Of a DNA stretch of 46,386 nt, positions 7,611 to 15,092 are shown piece after piece. The number at the start of each line of letters is the position of its first letter. Position 1 is the first letter of the stretch. The stretch comes from an uncultured Clostridia bacterium (lineage in GTDB: Bacteria; Bacillota; Clostridia; Oscillospirales; Oscillospiraceae): NCBI GenBank assembly GCA_947177115.1, contig CAMWTG010000001.1:1-46386 (forward strand), given 5' to 3'. The position numbers and the translations under genes are program-made. Under the pieces are notes generated by a model. That model was not told the DNA's origin. It did no database searches and saw only the letters and a program-made list of their open reading frames with translations.

Positions 7611-10351
7611 GTGGATTCCTCATTTCCTTTTTGCATATTGTGGAGAAAGGGCTTCGCCATTTTGTCAATTTTACTTTTCCAATGCGCCGGAAGTACGGGA
7701 AGCTCTTGTAAAATGGCCCACAACTCACGTCGCTCACGCTTGGTAAGGGGCGGTTCATGACTTCGGACAAATTGGGAAAATGGAACTAATGCTGCCAAGA
7801 TGTGGCGGGTACCCGCCGGAGCCGCCTCTAGCTCCAGCAGTTGGAGAACATCCGCTGGAACTCCGTAAAAAAAGCTCTTTGACCAGTGCGTCAACGTGAC
7901 GCAGAACCCCATCGTATTCACGTTCGTATATGCGATGGCTGAGACCACCCCCAAATAGTAACTGAGCTGTTCACATAGCTTTTTGAGCAGTCCATAAGGA
8001 ATTTTAAACGCGTTATAGAGCGTTCGAATCGGAATTCCGGATGAGAAGCAGATGGACACAGCTGCCGTTGTAACCCCTCGCCGCATTATCTTATTGTGTA
8101 CATCCCAACTAGAGTTCAATTTACAATACAACGAATCAGACAAAAGTCCATTGCTTAAAAGCCCCGAGCCAAACAGTTCGTTTTCGTTCGAGGTCCAATC
8201 CCAGAACGTTGATTTTGATGCCACACAGTACTGGGAGCCGTCAAATATAGTGTTAATAATTTCTGCGATTTTACTCAGCCGACAAAGGTGATAAATCAAA
8301 TCAAACAGATAAATGCGCCCGGAGTTGACGCTGGAATCCAGACTCACTTGAACCAAGTCATATGTCTGTAAGGATTCTCCATAGCCTTTGACTACCTCGC
8401 CCGCCGTGTCCAACCGGTAGATTGGCTGGTCAGAAAGAAACAGGTCACACTCTTGCCGTAAAAGATTACGCTTCATCAGCTGATTTAGCATTTCGTCCAA
8501 ATGTTCCAAGCTCCAAGCTCCGCCGGAAAAAATCAACGCCGGCATCGCCTTCACTTCCTGCTCCAGCATTTCACGTGTTTTCTTTGCTCCCGTGCTGAAC
8601 ATATTCAGAAAATACAGTCCACATTGGTCAACATCAATTTGGCGAAGTTGACTTTGCGCCAATGGAATTTCCCTACGATTGGAAATCTTCCTCCATTCCT
8701 TAAGATGGTTTGTATTCATAATCGGATAAATATATCCTCTCTGCTCCCCACTAACACTGTTTGGCCGTAGCCTACCTGCCCGTCCAGCGCAGTTATTATA
8801 TTCATTCATCGTCATATAGCTACCGCCGTTCATCATATCCGCAATAACAACCACGTCAACGCTACTATTGATCCCGAACGCCAGCGTTTCTGTGCAGACG
8901 ACCACCTTGAACTGCCCATCCTCCTGATACAGTAATTCTTCCTCCACATATTCTCGAAACTCCTGGGGCAGGGATGCGCTGTGTATTCCGATTCCGCTTA
9001 AAATGGCCCTACAGGTGTCTTCACTGAGCACCCCATATAATTCATCCGCCATTCCGACCAAATTCATCTGTTCTAATAGCATATCCATATATGTCCGGCC
9101 CGCCGAGGGCGCAGGCGGAATCTTAAGAAGCCCGGAGTTATACAAAGAATCACACAAATTAGCGGCGATTTCATGGACTTCCGTCCGATTATTAATAAAA
9201 ATCAGAATTTTCTGACTGGACTTCAAATGTATCGCACAGATTTCAGCAATTATCTGATTTCTCCGCACCCCCAACGCAAGTGCGGTGTACGCGTCATCTC
9301 TGGCATAATAGAAGAAATCGTGCGTACAGACAACTGCTTTCAGCTGCCCTTCCGGCTTGCTCAGCTCATTCAGCACAAATTCCCGCACAATGGTCGGTAG
9401 ACAGGGGTCTAGGATGCCAATTCCCCTGCAGAGAAAGCGACTAATGGCTGGAGTAAGGGCCCGGTGCAGTTGCGAATCGTGTCCGATGCCAGCCCGAATC
9501 ATAAACTGTTCAAGGGAAATGGGAGGAAAATGCCCAGAAAATTCTGGATTCTCCAATAAAGCTCCGGCAATCTGATCCGGAGCCTCTCCGCCAAAATCGC
9601 AGATGAAAAGACGTGCTTTCCCTTCCAAATGCGCACTGCAGATTTTAGGGAATACATCATGATACCAAAATATATTACCATCTTCTTGGTATAAATAGGA
9701 TTTATTTTTGGCCCGTGCTATGGGCAACGTACTCAGAGGTACAGGACGTTTTTTGTGTTCGACATATGTAAAACCAAACTGCTGGACATAGTTCTGCCAG
9801 TCATAATATGGAGTGGAGAGGACGATGACTCGTTTTTTTGCAGAGAGTGCCGAAATCAGAAGCAGATCGATTTTTATCCCGCGCTCATTGCTGTTTACCA
9901 GCCCAACTTCATCAAAAACAATATAGTCGAAGTACTTCAAAAACGTGTCACTGCCATCAAATAAATATGCCTTTTCATAAATCATTATTACCGCATCAAA
10001 CCCACCTCGGATGACGCTGGCATCATTTTCCCTGTATTCACCTGTGGAAACCGCAATACGCTGTGAACTGTCTATCATGATATTCAGGTCATGCTGCAAC
10101 TCCCTCCCTTTCTGTGCGGCAAGGGCCCGGTACGGCACCAAATACAGCATACGCTTTGAATAATTCGACCTGTTCTGCTCCCACGCGAACAACAACAACG
10201 GGACTAGGGTCTTTCCGGACGATGTGTCGCCGCAAATCCAAAGATTTTTTTGGAGATATGCTTCTTCGCGGGAAAAAATCGCTTCCTGGAGATCTGTAAA
10301 ACGGTCATACCGCAACCGCTGGATCAAGCTAAGTATTTCACAATAACTCAT
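7607..10351 (-). CDS. Ski2-like SF2 helicase with a duplicated, degenerate RecA2 segment
   Basis: 914 residues from the chosen ATG at 10351, which has GGGGAT upstream. The frame stays open to a TTG at 10603, but a good promoter overlaps that TTG. From the ATG, motifs are I GDTSSGKT (41-48), Ia YLVPYRALAA (70-79), II DEVG instead of DExH (147-150), III LSTPY (178-182), IV ILIFINNR (382-389), V VVVCTETLAFGIN (483-495) and VI NNCAGRAGRL (519-528). Between RecA1 and RecA2 lies a second RecA2-like stretch (about 247-350): GIGILDPCLP and QLKAVVCTHDFF mirror GIGIHSASLP and QFKVVVCTETLAF. It is the first gene of the operon and is coupled to the helicase-TIR gene by an ATGA overlap. It is related to defence helicases such as HamB of Hachiman only at the superfamily level. 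Confidence 0.82.
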   Translation of the reverse strand: MSYCEILSLIQRLRYDRFTDLQEAIFSREEAYLQKNLWICGDTSSGKTLVPLLLFAWEQNRSNYSKRMLYLVPYRALAAQKGRELQHDLNIMIDSSQRIAVSTGEYRENDASVIRGGFDAVIMIYEKAYLFDGSDTFLKYFDYIVFDEVGLVNSNERGIKIDLLLISALSAKKRVIVLSTPYYDWQNYVQQFGFTYVEHKKRPVPLSTLPIARAKNKSYLYQEDGNIFWYHDVFPKICSAHLEGKARLFICDFGGEAPDQIAGALLENPEFSGHFPPISLEQFMIRAGIGHDSQLHRALTPAISRFLCRGIGILDPCLPTIVREFVLNELSKPEGQLKAVVCTHDFFYYARDDAYTALALGVRRNQIIAEICAIHLKSSQKILIFINNRTEVHEIAANLCDSLYNSGLLKIPPAPSAGRTYMDMLLEQMNLVGMADELYGVLSEDTCRAILSGIGIHSASLPQEFREYVEEELLYQEDGQFKVVVCTETLAFGINSSVDVVVIADMMNGGSYMTMNEYNNCAGRAGRLRPNSVSGEQRGYIYPIMNTNHLKEWRKISNRREIPLAQSQLRQIDVDQCGLYFLNMFSTGAKKTREMLEQEVKAMPALIFSGGAWSLEHLDEMLNQLMKRNLLRQECDLFLSDQPIYRLDTAGEVVKGYGESLQTYDLVQVSLDSSVNSGRIYLFDLIYHLCRLSKIAEIINTIFDGSQYCVASKSTFWDWTSNENELFGSGLLSNGLLSDSLYCKLNSSWDVHNKIMRRGVTTAAVSICFSSGIPIRTLYNAFKIPYGLLKKLCEQLSYYLGVVSAIAYTNVNTMGFCVTLTHWSKSFFYGVPADVLQLLELEAAPAGTRHILAALVPFSQFVRSHEPPLTKRERRELWAILQELPVLPAHWKSKIDKMAKPFLHNMQKGNEEST

Positions 10352-10536
10352 ACAAACATCCCCAATCAAGTGCAGGATAAGCAATGGAGTGCAAGGAGGA
10401 TTTGGACCTGTTTGAATCTTAGCAATATGCTCAACTGAGAGATTTTTTTGCCGAATGACGCAGTTTGATGCAAAAATATCATGTATATTTCCAGTCAAAA
10501 CATCGAAATGTTGAGGAAGAAGGACTGCGGATTGAG

Positions 10537-10570
10537 CTTGTTGACATTTAAACAAGCCATGGAACTTGTT
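10537..10570. promoter_or_regulatory. Candidate operator: three alternating half-sites
   Basis: CTTGTT (10537-10542), AACAAG (10551-10556) and CTTGTT (10565-10570) are inverted relative to each other and start exactly 14 bases apart. They lie at the predicted transcription start and first bases of the defence operon leader. This is a plausible repressor binding array, but the DNA is AT-rich and chance occurrence is possible. Confidence 0.3.
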
Positions 10571-10574
10571 GATT

Positions 10575-10603
10575 AGTATATACCCAATTTCAACAAATTT
10601 CAA
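10575..10603 (-). promoter_or_regulatory. Sigma-A-type promoter of the defence operon
   Basis: On the minus strand TTGAAA (10603-10598), a 17-base spacer and TATACT (10580-10575) form a near-consensus promoter. It predicts a leader of about 215 nt before the ATG at 10351. It also argues against translation from the upstream in-frame TTG, which lies inside the -35 box. Confidence 0.65.
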
Positions 10604-10800
10604 CTAAAACGATGCAAAATTTTGGTATTATAGCAAATGTCAAATTGGAATCGCCTCAGGAAGAAAACTATGGGCACAGACTTTTTAGGAATGGAAGGTA
10701 AAACTGGAATGAATCCTTGTCAGGATGGAGAAAACTGCTGTCCAATGAATTTCCATCTTTTTTGTCAATGATGCAGGTTAACTGCCCCCGCTCTGGAATA

Positions 10801-10930
10801 TGAGAAAAAGCACTCTATCGTTGGAACATTCTCAAAATTCAGTTTTTGGTGTAAATACTGCTGCTTGACTGCCCGCAAACCGTTGATATCACTGAATTTT
10901 TCGGTAAATCCTATATCGCCACTCGGACCA
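10801..10930. repeat. Long direct repeat, right copy
   Basis: Second copy of the repeat at 1441-1570. It ends at ACTCGGACCA exactly where integrase-like coding sequence begins, so the repeat boundary is also the break point of the integrase gene. Short ORFs across both copies are not conserved as protein in a convincing way. Confidence 0.8.
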
Positions 10931-11179
10931 TTGGCGATGACAGTAAATCTCCACAAGAAGATCCTGCAGGATGCCGGACTGGAGCACATCCCCTTCCATG
11001 CGTTGAGACACACCTTCGCCACCACCGCCCTCCAAACCAGTATAGATGTGAAAACAGTCTCCAGTATGCTGGGCTACTACTCCGCAGGCTTCACATTGAC
11101 CACTTACGCCCACGCCACCGCCCGGATGCAGGAGGAAGCCGCCAGCAGGATGGGCAGCTACATGGCGCAGAATCTGTAG
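10931..11179 (+). pseudogene. Tyrosine-recombinase (integrase) C-terminal fragment
   Basis: About 83 residues of the catalytic end of a phage/ICE-type tyrosine integrase remain: HKKILQDAGLEHIPFHALRHTFAT with the HxLR arginine, then VDVKTVSSMLGYYSAGFT and TTYAHAT with the nucleophilic Tyr. The N-terminal arm-binding and core-binding domains and the first catalytic Arg are gone, replaced by the direct repeat. The usual histidine of the LGH motif is Tyr here (MLGYYS). It lies 119 bases from the 3' end of tRNA-Thr, the classic position for an integrase next to its attachment site. It is therefore an inactive relic of the element that entered at this tRNA. Confidence 0.85.
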
Positions 11180-11265
11180 ATGTCCTATCCCATCCTATCC
11201 CCGTATGGGTCAGCAATGGGTCAGATAAATCCCACGCTTGATAAATAGGCAGACAAAACAACAAA

Positions 11266-11296
11266 ATCCCCGGAAAACTCGAAGTTTTCCGGGGAT
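11266..11296 (-). terminator. Rho-independent terminator of tRNA-Thr
   Basis: ATCCCCGGAAAACT (11266-11279) and AGTTTTCCGGGGAT (11283-11296) form a perfect 14-bp stem with loop CGA. Read on the minus strand it is followed by TTTTGTTGTTTTG, directly downstream of the tRNA. Confidence 0.85.
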
Positions 11297-11298
11297 CT

Positions 11299-11374
11299 TG
11301 GAGCTGGAAATCAGACTCGAACTGACGACCTGCTGATTACGAATCAGCTGCTCTACCAACTGAGCTATTCCAGC
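11299..11374 (-). tRNA. tRNA-Thr (anticodon CGT)
   Basis: 76-nt cloverleaf on the minus strand: acceptor GCTGGAA pairs with TTCCAGC, D-arm AGCTCAGTTGGTAGAGC, anticodon arm CTGAT-TCGTAAT-CAG region with anticodon CGT (reads ACG, Thr), T-arm with GTTCGAGTC, and an encoded CCA end. An integrase fragment sits just downstream of its 3' end, so this gene is the likely integration target. I could not find a second copy of its 3' end inside the window, so the other attachment site, if it exists, lies outside. Confidence 0.93.
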
Positions 11375-11407
11375 GCGTCAACGGACACACCATACCGCAG
11401 CAGATTT

Positions 11408-11436
11408 AGAATACCACATGTTTCGCCGTCCGTCAA
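11408..11436 (-). promoter_or_regulatory. Promoter of tRNA-Thr
   Basis: On the minus strand TTGACG, a 17-base spacer and TATTCT with an upstream TG (extended -10), ending about 34 bases before the tRNA 5' end. Confidence 0.65.
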
Positions 11437-11549
11437 GACTGTTTCCCCGGCAGAGGGAAAACTTTTTTCGCTGCCTCCAAATTTTATGCAATTCCGCTCC
11501 CTCCGGCGCATATACTGGGAAAATCCTGTCTTGCAAAGGAGGCGTATCA

Positions 11550-11624
11550 ATGGAGCCTGAATTTACCCGCGGCGATGTGGACGATCTGATCTATCAGGAG
11601 GAGTGGACGGCCAGCGAGCGGTGA
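11550..11624 (+). CDS. Possible 24-residue small acidic protein
   Basis: An ATG follows the perfect ribosome site AAAGGAGG at eight bases, and a TATACT box lies about 38 bases further up. The 24 residues begin MEPEFTRGDVDDLIYQ and are strongly acidic, with no membrane segment and no family I recognise. It stands alone between the tRNA and mnmA, which is transcribed toward it. The strong ribosome site is the only real support. Confidence 0.4.
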   Translation: MEPEFTRGDVDDLIYQEEWTASER

Positions 11625-11645
11625 CCGCTCCCGCCGGGGGGTGTA

Positions 11646-12734
11646 CTATTCCTCCGCCCGGGTGATGATCCCACCGCCGGTTACCAGTTCCCCCTGATAG
11701 CACACCAGAGACTGCCCCGCCGTTACGGCCCGCTGGGGAGCGTCAAACTCCACCCGCACCATACCGTCCGCCTCCGGGTACAGCGTGCCCGAGGCTTCGG
11801 TCTGGCTGTAGCGGGTTTTCGCGGAGATGGGCAGCGGCCCGTCCTGGGGCGGCAAGGACACCCAGTTGAAATCCTCCGCCCATATGGTCCGGCTGTAGAG
11901 CCGGGCCTCGTCCCCTAAAACGATCTGATTGCGGGATTCATCCTTCCGCAGTACATATAAAGGCCGGTCCGCGCTGACGCCTAGGCCCCGCCGCTGGCCG
12001 GTGGTGTAGCAGGGCAGGCCCCTGTGGCGGCCCAGCGTCCGGCCCTCCTCGTCCACAAAGTCGCCGGGGACGAGCTCCACGCCGCCGTACCGCCGCAAAA
12101 AGCCGGTGTAGTCCCCATCGGGGACAAAACAGATATCCTGGCTGTCCGGCCGGCCTGCGCTGGCAAAGCCCGCGGCGGCGGCTATGGCGCGGATAGAGGG
12201 CTTGTCATACTCCCCAACCGGCAGCAGCAGGCGGCTCAGGACCTTTTGGGACAGGGGGTACAGAAAATAGCTCTGGTCCTTCCGCCGGTCCATCCCCCGC
12301 AGCAGACGCCAGCGGCCTGATGCCTCATCATAGTCTGTACGGGCGTAATGTCCCGTAGCAATGTGGCCAATGTCCAGTTCCTCTCCGCGGCGCAGCAGGG
12401 CATCGAACTTAACGGTCCGGTTGCATTGGACGCAGGGATTGGGAGTGCGCCCCTCCCGATAGGCGGAGACGAAATCGTCCAGCACGCAGCGGCGGAACTG
12501 GCGGGTGAAATTAAAGGTATGGTGGTCGATCCCCAGCCTTCTGGCGGCGTTCCGGGCGTCCTCCACCGCCTCCAGGGAGCAGCAGGTCCCTTCCTGGGGC
12601 TCTCCGATGTCCTCATTGTCATACAGCCGCAGGGTGCAGCCAACGGGCTCCCAGCCCGCCTCCCGCAGCAGCAGGGCGGCGGCGGCGCTGTCCACGCCGC
12701 CGCTCATGCCCACAAGAACCTTTCTGTTTTCCAT
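11646..12734 (-). CDS. mnmA: tRNA-specific 2-thiouridylase MnmA
   Basis: 362 residues, the usual length. MnmA thiolates U34 of tRNAs for Lys, Glu and Gln, using ATP to activate the uridine and a persulfide as sulfur donor. Seen here: PP-loop GMSGGVDS (9-16), the active-site cysteine in NPCVQCN (C101), GHYAR (129-133) and the second catalytic cysteine in SQDICFVPDGDY (C202). The frame is open much further upstream, but the ATG at 12734 has AGGAG at good spacing and gives the canonical N-terminus MENRKVLVGMSGG. It starts 14 nt after the stop of the histidine-kinase gene, so the two probably share a transcript. Confidence 0.95.
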   Translation of the reverse strand: MENRKVLVGMSGGVDSAAAALLLREAGWEPVGCTLRLYDNEDIGEPQEGTCCSLEAVEDARNAARRLGIDHHTFNFTRQFRRCVLDDFVSAYREGRTPNPCVQCNRTVKFDALLRRGEELDIGHIATGHYARTDYDEASGRWRLLRGMDRRKDQSYFLYPLSQKVLSRLLLPVGEYDKPSIRAIAAAAGFASAGRPDSQDICFVPDGDYTGFLRRYGGVELVPGDFVDEEGRTLGRHRGLPCYTTGQRRGLGVSADRPLYVLRKDESRNQIVLGDEARLYSRTIWAEDFNWVSLPPQDGPLPISAKTRYSQTEASGTLYPEADGMVRVEFDAPQRAVTAGQSLVCYQGELVTGGGIITRAEE

Positions 12735-12748
12735 GGCCGTCTCCTGTC

Positions 12749-13576
12749 TCAGTCCAGATACTTCTGGGTAAACGCCTGCTTGGGCAGGGCATCGGACAAT
12801 TCCACCAGAGTCTGGTTGAAACCGCCGGTCAGATCCATCAGCATGGGGCTTTTCAGCATCTGGGGGACCCGGCGGTTGGGCAGGGATACGGTCACTGCGG
12901 CGCCCTTCCCCTCCTGGGAGGTCAAGATCAGGCTGCCGCCATGCTCCCGGGCAATCCGCCGGCAAATCGGCAGGCCCAGCCCCAGGCCGTGGGGGGGCGG
13001 GTCCAGCCGCCTGCTCTGGCGGCAGCGGTCAAAGACCGTATCCAGCTGGCCGGCAGGGATGCCCCGGCCGGTGTCGGAAAGGGTAAGATAGACATAGTCC
13101 GGCTCCGGCCGGACCTCCAGAGTCACCCGCTTTTCTCCGTTTCCTATGAATTTGAACGCATTGGACAGCAGGTTCAGCAGCAGCCGCTCGATGCGCTCGC
13201 TGTCCATGGCGATGATTTGGCTGGCTTTGGCGCTGCGGAACTCCAGGCGGATGCCCAGCAGCTCGGCGGGGACCGCCGCCCGGTCCATCACCGACCGGCA
13301 CACGCCCACGATGTCATCATTGGACAGCCCCTGCCCCTCGGGCCTCTCCGGCTCGGAGGCATCGGACAGGTTGTTGGTCAGGCGGAGGATGCGGTAATAG
13401 CTCTGGCACAGTACCGCCGCGTCCAGGTCGATCCCCTTCTGTTCGTCCCGCAGATCCGGCGGGGCCAGGCGGCTGAGGGCGTTATGAATGTTTCCCAGGG
13501 AGAGGCGCAGCTGGCTGGACACCTGCTGAAGCACCTCGCTGAGCGGTTCGTCCTGATGAAAAAGTTCTTCTGACAT
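12749..13576 (-). CDS. Soluble sensor histidine kinase-like protein
   Basis: 275 residues with a C-terminal HATPase domain: N box NLLSNAFKF (136-144), G1 SDTGRGIP (168-175), G2 GLGLGLPI (198-205). The N-terminal helical pair could be a dimerisation domain; H31 in SLGNIHNALSR is the only candidate phospho-acceptor and it is not in a typical HisKA H-box. There are no membrane helices and no PAS or other sensor domain, and no response regulator lies nearby. About 50 residues follow the kinase domain. The ATG at 13576 has GGGAGG. It precedes mnmA by 14 nt. It could be a phosphorelay component or an ATPase without kinase activity; its partner is unknown. Confidence 0.8.
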   Translation of the reverse strand: MSEELFHQDEPLSEVLQQVSSQLRLSLGNIHNALSRLAPPDLRDEQKGIDLDAAVLCQSYYRILRLTNNLSDASEPERPEGQGLSNDDIVGVCRSVMDRAAVPAELLGIRLEFRSAKASQIIAMDSERIERLLLNLLSNAFKFIGNGEKRVTLEVRPEPDYVYLTLSDTGRGIPAGQLDTVFDRCRQSRRLDPPPHGLGLGLPICRRIAREHGGSLILTSQEGKGAAVTVSLPNRRVPQMLKSPMLMDLTGGFNQTLVELSDALPKQAFTQKYLD

Positions 13577-13797
13577 GGGTTACCTCCCTGCGGGGTCATG
13601 ATTATAAGCTTTAGTGTGCGCGTCCGGAGGAAAAATCACACGGTAAATTTCCCCAAACTGCCGTTCGCGAAGCGGGGGCATATCAAAATTCCAAGAATCG
13701 CAGGAGTATCATACCAAAATTTTGTCGAAATTACAAGAAAATTTTAACTCTGTCAAAAATTCCACAAAAAACACTTTTCTTTTGAAAACCTCCGGTG

Positions 13798-13860
13798 TAT
13801 AATACTCCCAGAATACCATATGATCTATTTAACGGAATTCCAACAAAATTTTGAGAGGAG
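13798..13860 (+). promoter_or_regulatory. gapA -10 element and ribosome site
   Basis: A perfect TATAAT (13798-13803) lies 66 bases before the gapA ATG; the matching -35 is weak (TTTTCT at 17 bases). GAGAGGAG (13853-13860) is the ribosome site. The 294-base divergent region between the histidine kinase and gapA is otherwise AT-rich with no gene. Confidence 0.5.
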
Positions 13861-13869
13861 TTTTTTCTT

Positions 13870-14880
13870 ATGAGCATCAAAGTCGGTATCAATGGTTTTG
13901 GCCGCATCGGCCGTATGGTCTTCCGGGCCAGCGTCAATCACCCTGAGATCGAGATCGTGGGCATCAACGATCTGTGCCCCGCCGATTATCTGGCCTATAT
14001 GCTGAAGTATGATACCATGCATGGTCAGTTCGCCGGCACTGTGGAGTCCACCGAGAATTCTATCATTGTCAACGGTAAGGCGATCCCCATCTTTGCCGAG
14101 CGCAATCCCGCCGACATCCCCTGGGGCAAGCTGGAGGCTGAGTACGTGGTGGAGTCCACCGGTCTGTTCCTGACCCAGGAGAAGGCCCAGGCCCATCTGG
14201 ACGCGGGCGCCAAGAAGGTCGTTATGTCCGCTCCTTCCAAGGACAGCACCCCCATGTTCGTGTGCGGCGTGAACCTCGACAAGTACACCACCGACATGAA
14301 CTTCGTGTCCAACGCCTCCTGCACCACCAACTGCCTGGCTCCCATTGCCAAGGTCCTCAACGACAAGTGGGGCATCACCGATGGTCTGATGACCACCGTT
14401 CACTCCACCACCGCCACTCAGAAGACCGTTGACGGTCCTTCCCTGAAGGATTGGCGCGGCGGCCGTGCCGCTGCCGGCAACATCATCCCCTCCTCCACCG
14501 GCGCTGCCAAGGCCGTGGGCAAGGTCATTCCCGAGCTGAACGGCAAGCTGACCGGCATGTCCATGCGCGTTCCCACTCTGGACGTGTCCGTTGTGGACCT
14601 GACCGTCAATCTGGCCAAGCCCGCCAAGTATGAGGAGATCTGCGCCGCCATGAAGGAGGCCTCCGAGGGCGAGCTGAAGGGCATCCTGGGCTACACCGAT
14701 GAGGACGTGGTGTCCAGCGACTTCCTGGGCGATCCCCGCACCTCCATCTTCGACGCCGAGGCCGGCATCGCCCTGACCGACACCTTCGTGAAGGTCGTCT
14801 CCTGGTACGACAACGAGATCGGCTACTCCAACAAGGTGCTGGAGCTCATCAAGCACATGTACAGTGTGGACCACAAGTAA
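13870..14880 (+). CDS. gapA: Glyceraldehyde-3-phosphate dehydrogenase, type I
   Basis: 336 residues. It catalyses the NAD-dependent phosphorylating oxidation of glyceraldehyde 3-phosphate in glycolysis. The nucleotide fold starts VGINGFGRIGRM (5-16). The catalytic cysteine lies in SNASCTTNCLAP (C151) with the partner histidine in TTVHSTT (H178). Substrate and cofactor residues continue in WRGGRAAA and WYDNEIGYSNK near the end. The codon use is strongly biased, as for highly expressed genes. It is monocistronic, with its own promoter and a strong terminator; no pgk or tpi follows, unlike many Firmicutes gap operons. Confidence 0.97.
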   Translation: MSIKVGINGFGRIGRMVFRASVNHPEIEIVGINDLCPADYLAYMLKYDTMHGQFAGTVESTENSIIVNGKAIPIFAERNPADIPWGKLEAEYVVESTGLFLTQEKAQAHLDAGAKKVVMSAPSKDSTPMFVCGVNLDKYTTDMNFVSNASCTTNCLAPIAKVLNDKWGITDGLMTTVHSTTATQKTVDGPSLKDWRGGRAAAGNIIPSSTGAAKAVGKVIPELNGKLTGMSMRVPTLDVSVVDLTVNLAKPAKYEEICAAMKEASEGELKGILGYTDEDVVSSDFLGDPRTSIFDAEAGIALTDTFVKVVSWYDNEIGYSNKVLELIKHMYSVDHK

Positions 14881-14934
14881 TTGAGCCTGATTGAGTAAAA
14901 CCTGCGGCTTTTTCCGCAGATTGATCCGTTTTGA

Positions 14935-14984
14935 AAAATACGCTCCCTTTCGGTTGACGCAAGTCATGAAAGGGAGCGTATTTT
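14935..14984. terminator. Bidirectional terminator after gapA
   Basis: AAAATACGCTCCCTTTC (14935-14951) pairs perfectly with 14968-14984. A/T runs on both sides let it serve gapA on the plus strand and the ABC operon on the minus strand. A smaller hairpin, CTGCGG/CCGCAG, lies at 14902-14919. The rest of the 14881-15092 gap shows nothing else. Confidence 0.85.
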
Positions 14985-15092
14985 ATATTGCAGCCAGCAA
15001 AAAGCGCGGAGCGCGCTGCGAGACCGTGCGTTTTCCAGCGGTCAGCAAAGCGGTTGGATAATCAACCGCCGTTTTAGAATAACGGTCAGAGC

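Noticed and set aside
2675..10351. Assignment of the operon to known Hachiman, Druantia, DISARM or Mokosh systems
   Set aside because: No DUF1837 HamA, no Druantia DruH-like or DISARM methylase genes, and no PLD nuclease are present; only helicase superfamily resemblance is shared.
10352..10603. 84-residue N-terminal extension of the first helicase, from a TTG at 10603
   Set aside because: The TTG has no ribosome site and lies inside a good -35 box; the extra residues resemble no helicase sequence. The ATG at 10351 gives a normal N-terminus.
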